A DNA stretch of 40,213 nucleotides. Source: Bacteroidales bacterium UBA7009 (lineage in GTDB: Bacteria; Bacteroidota; Bacteroidia; Bacteroidales; Paludibacteraceae). The notes beneath the pieces are model-generated. The model saw only the letters and a program-made list of their open reading frames with translations, made no database searches and had not been told where the DNA came from. Where the stretch lies: NCBI GenBank assembly GCA_002449665.1, contig DJXH01000032.1:1-40213 (forward strand), given 5' to 3'. The translations under genes and the position numbers were made by a program. This document shows positions 34,092 to 40,213 of this stretch, one piece after another. Every line of letters starts with the position of its first letter. The stretch's first letter is position 1.

Positions 34092-35399
34092 GTGTTACCA
34101 TTAGCGGAACGTATGCGGCCCCGCACGCTTGACAAGTATATCGGTCAGCGGCATTTAGTGGGCGAAGGCGCGGTATTGCGCAAGATGATAGAAAGCGGCA
34201 ATCTGTCGTCGTTTATTCTATGGGGACCTCCCGGGGTGGGCAAGACAACGCTTGCCAAGATTATTGCGAACCGGCTTGAACGACCCTTCTATACTCTTTC
34301 AGCCGTAACGAGCGGCGTGAAGGAAGTGAGGGAAGTAATAGACAAAGCCAAGAAATCGGCTTCAGGTCTGTTCGGCACCACCGCTACCGACGGCAATGCC
34401 ATACTGTTCATAGACGAGATTCACCGCTTCTCCAAGTCGCAACAGGACAGCCTGCTCGGCGCGGTGGAGGAAGGGACAATCACGCTCATAGGAGCCACAA
34501 CGGAAAACCCGAGTTTTGAAGTGATTACGCCGCTTTTGAGTCGTTGTCAAGTATATGTCTTACAGCCGCTTGACAAAGATGACCTTCTCCGTCTGCTTAC
34601 GCTCGTACAGACAGAAGATGAGTATGTCAAAAGTTGCGAACTGAAATTTACTGACACTGATGCACTAATCAGATACAGCGGCGGCGATGCGCGCAAACTG
34701 CTGAATATAATAGAGTTGGTCGCTAACAGCACCTCCACTCTACCCAAGCCCGTGGAGATAACGGACGAGATGCTTACACGCCTCGTACAGCAGAACCCCG
34801 TTGCCTACGACAAAGACGGCGAGATGCACTACGACATCATCTCCGCTTTTATCAAGTCCATACGCGGCAGCGACCCCGATGCAGCCATTTACTGGCTCGC
34901 ACGAATGGTGGCAGCAGGCGAAGACCCGAAGTTTATAGCCCGCCGTCTTGTCATTTCCGCGAGCGAGGATATAGGACTTGCCAACCCCAACGCTATGCTC
35001 GTCGCCAATGCCTGTTTTGACACTCTGCAAAAAATAGGCTGGCCCGAAGGGCGTATCCCGCTTGCTATGGCTACCGTCTATCTCGCCACCTCGCAGAAAA
35101 GCAACTCCGCCTATATGGCTATAGATGATGCTCTGCAGACCGTGAGCAAGACAGGCAACCTGCCCGTACCGCTGCATTTGAGGAACGCGCCGACCAAACT
35201 GATGAAGGAACTCGGCTATAGCGACGGATATAAGTATGCACACGACTTTCAAAACCACTTCGTAAAGCAGCAATACCTGCCCGACGAATTAGCAGGTGAA
35301 CATTTCTGGCATCCGCAAGGCAGTCCGCAGGAAAAGAAGATGTCGGACTGGATGCAATACCTTTGGGGCAACAAGAACGACTCTGAAGTTAAGAAATAA
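34092..35399 (+). CDS. rarA: Replication-associated recombination protein A (AAA+ ATPase)
   Basis: A 435-residue AAA+ ATPase of the RarA/MgsA/WRNIP1 family, acting at stalled replication forks. Walker A is GPPGVGKT (45-52), Walker B is ILFIDEIHRFSKSQQD, and the sensor region is LIGATTENPSFEV. The C-terminal tetramerisation part has SIRGSDPDAAIYWLARM and RRLVISASEDIGLANP. I start at the GTG at 34092, giving LPLAERMRPRTLDKYIGQ, because it is downstream of the promoter and matches family N-termini. The open frame continues upstream to 33807, but only as an overlap with lpdA on the other strand. Confidence 0.94.
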   Translation: MLPLAERMRPRTLDKYIGQRHLVGEGAVLRKMIESGNLSSFILWGPPGVGKTTLAKIIANRLERPFYTLSAVTSGVKEVREVIDKAKKSASGLFGTTATDGNAILFIDEIHRFSKSQQDSLLGAVEEGTITLIGATTENPSFEVITPLLSRCQVYVLQPLDKDDLLRLLTLVQTEDEYVKSCELKFTDTDALIRYSGGDARKLLNIIELVANSTSTLPKPVEITDEMLTRLVQQNPVAYDKDGEMHYDIISAFIKSIRGSDPDAAIYWLARMVAAGEDPKFIARRLVISASEDIGLANPNAMLVANACFDTLQKIGWPEGRIPLAMATVYLATSQKSNSAYMAIDDALQTVSKTGNLPVPLHLRNAPTKLMKELGYSDGYKYAHDFQNHFVKQQYLPDELAGEHFWHPQGSPQEKKMSDWMQYLWGNKNDSEVKK

Positions 35400-35422
35400 C
35401 CATTTCATTATAATACAACCAA

Positions 35423-36499
35423 TTGGCAGGTGTTTACATACATATTCCCTTCTGCAAAAGCCGTTGCCGCTACTGCGATTTCTTCTCCACCACAAGGCTT
35501 GAACACCGCAAGGCATACATAGCGGCAGTGGAAAAAGAAGCCGAGTCAAGAGAGAAGGAGATACATGAGATAAAGACCTTTTATATAGGCGGCGGGACGC
35601 CGAGCCTTATTGACCCGCAAGACATAGAGCGGCTGATACGGGTGAGCAAAGCCCAAAAAGCGATAGAAAAGACACTTGAAGCCAATCCGCAGGACATAAC
35701 GCAAGACATAGCCGAGCAGTGGCTTAAAGCAGGTATCAACCGCCTGAGCATAGGCATACAGTCGTTTGACGACCGGCTGCTCCGCCTTATGGGGCGCAGA
35801 CACGATGCCCGGCAAGCCGAACAAGCCGTAGAAACGGCACAAAAAGCCGGATTTGACAACATCTCCATAGACCTTATATATGCCCTCCCGTGGCAAACCA
35901 TAGAGATGCTGCTCAAAGACCTTGAAAAAGCCCTCTCACTTGACATACAACACCTGTCGTGCTACTGCCTGAGTTTTGAAGAAAACACACCTTTTGCCCG
36001 AGACAGAGACAGCGGACTTATACAAGAGACAGACGAGGACACGGCAAACGCGATGTACGACCTTATCTGCTCCGAGACAGCCAAAAAAGGTATCAACCGC
36101 TATGAGGTGAGCAACTTCGCTTGCCAAGGTCGTGAGGCACAGCACAACTCAAGCTACTGGACACATACTCCGTATATAGGTCTCGGCGCAGGTGCACACA
36201 GTTACGACGGCTGCCGAACAAGAAGAGCCAACCTGCCGGACATAAACAAATACATAGCCTCACCCAGCAACGCCTTCACCACCGAGACCCTGACCGACAC
36301 AGACATATATAACGAAAACATAATGTTAGGGCTGCGTACAAGCAAAGGTATAGACAGAACTATTATACGCCCCGAAGCGGAAAAATATCTCTCCCGACAT
36401 CTTACGGCAGGACTGCTTGAAGAAGCAGAAGGCAGAATAAGAGCCACACAAAAAGGAATACATATACTTAACGAAATAATAACAGATCTGATGATATGA
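35423..36499 (+). CDS. hemW: Radical SAM heme chaperone HemW
   Basis: A 358-residue radical SAM protein. The cluster motif is C11-x3-C15-x2-C18 in FCKSRCRYCDF. The final residue of the HemN-type CxxxCxxCxC motif is F20 rather than cysteine, which marks HemW instead of coproporphyrinogen dehydrogenase HemN. YIGGGTPS, RLSIGIQSF and GLGAGAHSY are family landmarks. The start is a TTG at 35423 (MAGVYIHIPFC when read as Met); no ATG is available nearby. It follows rarA by 23 bp and its TGA overlaps the next ATG. Confidence 0.92.
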   Translation: MAGVYIHIPFCKSRCRYCDFFSTTRLEHRKAYIAAVEKEAESREKEIHEIKTFYIGGGTPSLIDPQDIERLIRVSKAQKAIEKTLEANPQDITQDIAEQWLKAGINRLSIGIQSFDDRLLRLMGRRHDARQAEQAVETAQKAGFDNISIDLIYALPWQTIEMLLKDLEKALSLDIQHLSCYCLSFEENTPFARDRDSGLIQETDEDTANAMYDLICSETAKKGINRYEVSNFACQGREAQHNSSYWTHTPYIGLGAGAHSYDGCRTRRANLPDINKYIASPSNAFTTETLTDTDIYNENIMLGLRTSKGIDRTIIRPEAEKYLSRHLTAGLLEEAEGRIRATQKGIHILNEIITDLMI

Positions 36500-38772
36500 A
36501 ACAATATAAACAATGGTCATTGGCGAGTAAGTTCGCACTATGGTTCTGGACACTGTTCGGCTTGGGCATAGCAAGTCTTTACCTGCTTTTTTGGCTCATA
36601 GCCAATGGTCATCTCGGCTATCTGCCACCGCTTGAGGAGATACAGAACCCGAAAAACAGATACGCCAGCGAGGTCTTCAGCAGCGATATGCAGTCGCTCG
36701 GCAGATACTACCGCTACGAAAACCGTGTGGGTGTGCAATATACCGACCTCTCGCCCAAACTCGTAGAGGCTCTCATTGCCACCGAAGACGCACGCTTCAG
36801 GCAACACACCGGCGTGGACTTCAAGTCCTTCTTCCGCGCACTTCTTTCATTAGGCAAGGCAGGCGGAGGCTCCACCATAACCCAACAACTTGCCAAGCAA
36901 CTGTGGTCGCCACGCGCCAATAGCCGATTTGAACGCGCACTGCAAAAACCCATCGAATGGGTTATTGCAGTACAACTCGAACGCCTCTACTCCAAAGACG
37001 AGATACTGACAATGTACCTCAACCAGTTCGATTTTCTCTACAACGCCGTCGGTATTCAGACTGCCGCACAGGTCTATTTCTCCACCACACCCAAAGACCT
37101 GAAAGTAGAGCAGTCGGCAATGCTTGTGGGTATGTGTAAGAACCCGTCGCTGTACAACCCCGTGAGGCACAAGGAGCGTGCGCTCAACCGCCGCAACACC
37201 GTCCTCAACCAAATGCGTAAATACGATTACCTGACTGAGACTGAATGCGACTCGCTCAAAGCCCTGCCGCTCACTCTCAAATACCGCTCCGTGGACCACA
37301 AGCAAGGCTCAGCTCCCTATTTCCGCGAGTTTTTGCGCCAATACCTGACCGCTAAAGAGCCCAAAGAGAGTGCCTACCCCGAGTGGAACAAACAGCAGTA
37401 TGCCATCGACCGCCGCCTGTGGGACGAGAACCCGCTATACGGCTTCTGCAACAAGAACCGCAAACCTGACGGCACCAACTACGACCTCTATCAAGACGGA
37501 CTGCGCATATACACCACCGTGGACTCGCGTATGCAACAATACGCCGAACAGGCGGTGAGCGAACACATGCAAGACCTGCAAAAACGGTTCTTCAAGGAGA
37601 AAAAGAACAAATCATACGCTCCCTTCTCGCGCAAACTGACCAAAGAAGAGATAAGCGGCATTATGACACGCTCCATGCGCCAGACCGACCGCTATCGTGC
37701 ACTCAAAAAAGCCGGACTGAACGAAAAACAGATTACGGAGAACTTCAACACGCCGGTTGAGATGCAAGTATTCACCTACAACGGCATGATAGACACCCTG
37801 CTTTCGCCTATGGACTCAATACGCTGGAACAAGCACTTCCTGCGGTGCGGATTTATGTCTATCGACCCGCATAACGGACACGTCAAAGCATACGTCGGCG
37901 GTCCCGACTTCGCACACTTCCAATACGATATGGCTACTATGGGTCGCCGTCAGGTAGGCTCCACAGTCAAGCCCTATCTCTACACCCTCGCTATGGACGA
38001 AGGTATGTGGCCATGCGACAAGACCGTCAACGAACCCGTCACGCTCATTGACGGCAACGGCAACCCTTGGACACCCCACGACGACCATACCAAGAACCAA
38101 GGCGACTCGGTTACGCTGCAATGGGGTCTGCAGCAGTCGAGCAACTGGCTGTCAGCCTACCTGATGTCGCTCTTTACTCCCGAACAACTTGTAAGACTGA
38201 TGCAGTCGTTCGGCATACAAGGACAACTTGACCCCGTGGTCAGCCTCTGTCTCGGTCCGTGTGAAGTGAGCGTACAAGAGATGGTGGATGCCTACACCGC
38301 TTTCCCGAACAAAGGTATACGCACCGAGCCGCTGTATGTTACCCGTATAGAAGACAACAACGGCAACATACTCGCCACTTTCTCTCCTCACTCATACGAG
38401 ATAATAAGCGAACTTACATCATATAAGATGATTACTATGCTTCGCGCCGTTATGGACCACGGTACGGGCGTTAGGGCGCGGTTCCGCTACAACATCACCG
38501 CACCCATGGGAGGCAAGACAGGTACTACGCAAAACAACTCCGACGGCTGGTTCGTAGGCTTTACCCCATCGCTCGTCAGCGGATGCTGGGTAGGAGGAGA
38601 AGACCGTGCCATACACTTTGACACCATGGCTGACGGACAAGGCGCATCTATGGCTCTGCCTATTTTCGCACTGTATATGCAGAAAGTGTATGCCGACCCA
38701 TCGCTCGGCTATCTCACTACAGAGCAATTTGAACTGCCCGACTGGTACGACCCCAACGCAGGATGCAAATAA
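36496..38772 (+). CDS. Class A penicillin-binding protein (PBP1A-like)
   Basis: A 758-residue bifunctional peptidoglycan synthase anchored by one N-terminal membrane helix (about 13-37). The GT51 glycosyltransferase domain has ATEDARFRQHTGVD with E97, and GGGSTITQQLAKQLW. The transpeptidase domain has S489-x2-K492 in VGSTVKPY, S548-S-N550 in QQSSNWL, and K674-T-G in GGKTGTTQ. All catalytic residues are present. It is coupled to hemW by an ATGA overlap. Confidence 0.95.
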   Translation: MKQYKQWSLASKFALWFWTLFGLGIASLYLLFWLIANGHLGYLPPLEEIQNPKNRYASEVFSSDMQSLGRYYRYENRVGVQYTDLSPKLVEALIATEDARFRQHTGVDFKSFFRALLSLGKAGGGSTITQQLAKQLWSPRANSRFERALQKPIEWVIAVQLERLYSKDEILTMYLNQFDFLYNAVGIQTAAQVYFSTTPKDLKVEQSAMLVGMCKNPSLYNPVRHKERALNRRNTVLNQMRKYDYLTETECDSLKALPLTLKYRSVDHKQGSAPYFREFLRQYLTAKEPKESAYPEWNKQQYAIDRRLWDENPLYGFCNKNRKPDGTNYDLYQDGLRIYTTVDSRMQQYAEQAVSEHMQDLQKRFFKEKKNKSYAPFSRKLTKEEISGIMTRSMRQTDRYRALKKAGLNEKQITENFNTPVEMQVFTYNGMIDTLLSPMDSIRWNKHFLRCGFMSIDPHNGHVKAYVGGPDFAHFQYDMATMGRRQVGSTVKPYLYTLAMDEGMWPCDKTVNEPVTLIDGNGNPWTPHDDHTKNQGDSVTLQWGLQQSSNWLSAYLMSLFTPEQLVRLMQSFGIQGQLDPVVSLCLGPCEVSVQEMVDAYTAFPNKGIRTEPLYVTRIEDNNGNILATFSPHSYEIISELTSYKMITMLRAVMDHGTGVRARFRYNITAPMGGKTGTTQNNSDGWFVGFTPSLVSGCWVGGEDRAIHFDTMADGQGASMALPIFALYMQKVYADPSLGYLTTEQFELPDWYDPNAGCK

Positions 38773-38787
38773 TTCACAATTGACAGA

Positions 38788-39837
38788 GTGAAGGTACTGT
38801 TAGGTAAAAATATCAAAGAACTGCAGCAGATTGCCGCCGAGGCAGGTCTGCCGCGCTTTGCAGGAAAACAACTCGCCGAATGGCTGTATAAAAAACGCGC
38901 AGTAAGTTTTGACGAGATGACCAATATATCCAAACAGGGACGTGAACGGCTGAGCAAAGACTATACAGTAGGCAGACACGCACCGGTGGCGCAGGCAGTG
39001 TCCAAAGACGGAACTGTCAAATATCTCTTTGAGGTATATCCTACGCAAGGCGGGAATGAAAAAAGATATATTGAGTCTGTCTTCCTGCCTGAGGACGACA
39101 GAGCCACTGTCTGCATCAGCACACAGGCCGGCTGCAAGATGGGCTGCCGCTTCTGTATGACCGGCACACTCGGTTTTCACGGCAATCTTTCCGCCGCCGA
39201 CATCCTCAATCAGATTTTTGAGATTGACCGACTTCACGGCGGCTGCCTTACCAATATAGTCTATATGGGTGAGGGCGAACCGATGGACAATATAGACGAG
39301 GTGCTCCGCTCGCTTGATGTGATGACCGGCGAATACGGCTGCGCTTGGTCGCCCAAACGCATAACGGTAAGCACCGTAGGCTACCTCAAAAACATACAAA
39401 GGTATTTAGACAGCACCGACTGCCATATCGCTCTTTCGCTGCATAATCCCTTCCACGAAGAGAGGGCTGAGATAATGCCGATAGAGAAAGCCTATAAGGC
39501 AGAAGATGTCATAACACTTCTCAAACAATACGACTTCACACATCAGCGCAGAGTAAGCTTTGAATACATCTGCTTTGGCGGCAAGAACGACACCAAGAAG
39601 CACGCGGACGAACTGATAAAACTGTTAAGCGGCTTGGAATGTCGAGTAAATCTCATTCGCTACCACAACATCGGCGGCACATTCCCCGCAACAGACGAAG
39701 AGCGTATGACTTGGCTGCGCGACTACCTGACAACCAAGGGAATAACTACCACCATACGCCGCAGTCGCGGTGAAGACATACTTGCTGCCTGCGGAATGCT
39801 TGTGAACGACCTTGAGGGCAAAAATAAAGAAAAATGA
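38788..39837 (+). CDS. rlmN: Dual-specificity 23S rRNA/tRNA adenine-C2 methyltransferase
   Basis: A 349-residue radical SAM enzyme that methylates A2503 of 23S rRNA and A37 of some tRNAs. The cluster motif is C116-x3-C120-x2-C123 in GCKMGCRFCMTG. The methyl-carrying cysteine is C335 in ILAACGML near the C-terminus. VYMGEGEPMDN and ITVSTVGY are typical. The start is a GTG at 38788, 15 bp after the PBP stop; I see no in-frame ATG upstream. It ends before a T-rich stretch without a clear stem. Confidence 0.95.
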   Translation: MKVLLGKNIKELQQIAAEAGLPRFAGKQLAEWLYKKRAVSFDEMTNISKQGRERLSKDYTVGRHAPVAQAVSKDGTVKYLFEVYPTQGGNEKRYIESVFLPEDDRATVCISTQAGCKMGCRFCMTGTLGFHGNLSAADILNQIFEIDRLHGGCLTNIVYMGEGEPMDNIDEVLRSLDVMTGEYGCAWSPKRITVSTVGYLKNIQRYLDSTDCHIALSLHNPFHEERAEIMPIEKAYKAEDVITLLKQYDFTHQRRVSFEYICFGGKNDTKKHADELIKLLSGLECRVNLIRYHNIGGTFPATDEERMTWLRDYLTTKGITTTIRRSRGEDILAACGMLVNDLEGKNKEK

Positions 39838-39866
39838 TATTTTTTTGATTTTTTTGGGTAAAACAT

Positions 39867-39897
39867 TTGCACGGTTCAAAAATTCGCCGTACCTTTG
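39867..39897 (+). promoter_or_regulatory. Promoter of the tRNA genes
   Basis: TTG (39867-39869) and TACCTTTG (39890-39897) have a 20-bp spacer. The precursor would carry a leader of about 70 nt before tRNA-Gly, to be removed by RNase P. Confidence 0.85.
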
Positions 39898-39972
39898 CAC
39901 CCGCTTTTGAAAAGGAAGTAAGTGGTCTAACAAAATAGTGAAAAGCGTTAGCAAATCTTTTTAGAGCAGATT

Positions 39973-40045
<73 letters not shown>

Positions 40046-40049
40046 CAAT

Positions 40050-40074
40050 GCAGGATGCAAATCCTGCTTTTTTT
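40050..40074 (+). terminator. Terminator-like hairpin after tRNA-Gly
   Basis: GCAGGAT-GCAA-ATCCTGC followed by seven Ts, a classic intrinsic terminator. It stands between the two tRNA genes, so tRNA-Leu may rely on read-through. Confidence 0.85.
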
Positions 40075-40093
40075 CTCTACAAAGCAGAACACT

Positions 40094-40139
40094 CGTAGCC
40101 GAGCGAATTGCCGAGCAAATCCGTAGCCGAGCGTATTGC
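40094..40139 (+). repeat. Two copies of an 18-bp direct repeat between tRNA genes
   Basis: CGTAGCCGAGCGAATTGC (40094-40111) and CGTAGCCGAGCGTATTGC (40122-40139) differ at one base and lie 28 bp apart. No role evident. Confidence 0.7.
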
Positions 40140-40145
40140 AACGAA

Positions 40146-40213
40146 GCCCGGGTGGCGGAATTGGTAGACGCGTACGTTTCAGGTGCGTATGCCGCGAGGT
40201 GTGCAGGTTCGAG
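40146..40213 (+). tRNA. tRNA-Leu (CAG), cut by window end
   Basis: It starts GCCCGGGTGGCGGAATTGG, typical of tRNA-Leu. Anticodon stem TACGT/GCGTA closes loop TTCAGGT, giving anticodon CAG. A long variable arm and the first part of the T-arm (GGTTCGAG) follow before the window ends. Confidence 0.93.

Noticed and set aside
35423..36499. Oxygen-independent coproporphyrinogen dehydrogenase HemN
   Set aside because: Short length and phenylalanine in place of the fourth motif cysteine indicate HemW.

Overview
The window comes from a member of the Bacteroidota, most likely order Bacteroidales. The strongest evidence is the promoter type. Eight promoters carry the Bacteroidetes primary-sigma signature, a TTG box followed by TAnnTTTG, and all eight have a spacer of exactly 20 bp by my count. 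Gene content agrees: diaminopimelate dehydrogenase (ddh), a long-form LptF/LptG permease, a DUF4143 ATPase, and a lipoprotein of a type common in Bacteroidales. Shine-Dalgarno sequences are weak or absent, and isoleucine ATA codons are very common. Most of the window looks like ordinary chromosome of moderate GC. The clear exception is an AT-rich restriction-modification pair at 25.7-27.5 kb.

Layout. 0-5.8 kb, plus strand: pheT, a DUF4143-type ATPase with a nuclease-like C-terminus, and prfC. Two short tandem-repeat arrays of about 20-23 bp period sit directly upstream of the pheT and ATPase promoters. 5.8-22.5 kb, minus strand: a tightly packed 14-gene cluster reading cdd, lptF/G-type permease, sppA, lpxK, msbA, a polytopic membrane protein, a UDP-sugar 4-epimerase, an MBOAT acyltransferase, a DltD-like SGNH protein, a DltA-like adenylation enzyme, an acyl carrier protein and three glycosyltransferases. 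Genes overlap or lie a few bases apart, and one good promoter stands in front of cdd. 22.6-24.9 kb, plus strand: rplU, rpmA and serS. 24.9-32.2 kb, minus strand: an operon starting with a lipoprotein, then an MBL/beta-CASP protein, ddh, an M20 peptidase, the inserted restriction-modification pair, and a DUF2520 protein. 32.2-34.0 kb, minus strand: RNase P RNA and lpdA. 34.0-39.8 kb, plus strand: rarA, hemW, a class A penicillin-binding protein and rlmN, with the rarA promoter back to back with that of lpdA. 39.9-40.2 kb: tRNA-Gly(GCC) and the start of tRNA-Leu(CAG).

How the genes work together. The 14-gene cluster joins lipid A phosphorylation (LpxK), flipping of the lipid A-core (MsbA) and LPS transport (LptF/G family) to glycan-building enzymes. 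It also holds a complete dlt-like set: adenylating ligase, carrier protein, MBOAT and SGNH protein. The simplest reading is that an amino acid, or a related acyl group, is activated in the cytoplasm, passed through the membrane and placed on a surface glycan. That is the Gram-positive teichoic-acid chemistry, here in a Gram-negative LPS locus.

The two most unusual items are this dlt-like module and the 23-bp tandem array that ends exactly at the -33 box of the DUF4143 ATPase gene. A second, degenerate array ends just before the pheT promoter. All calls were made by eye from the sequence; no database search or computation was run.
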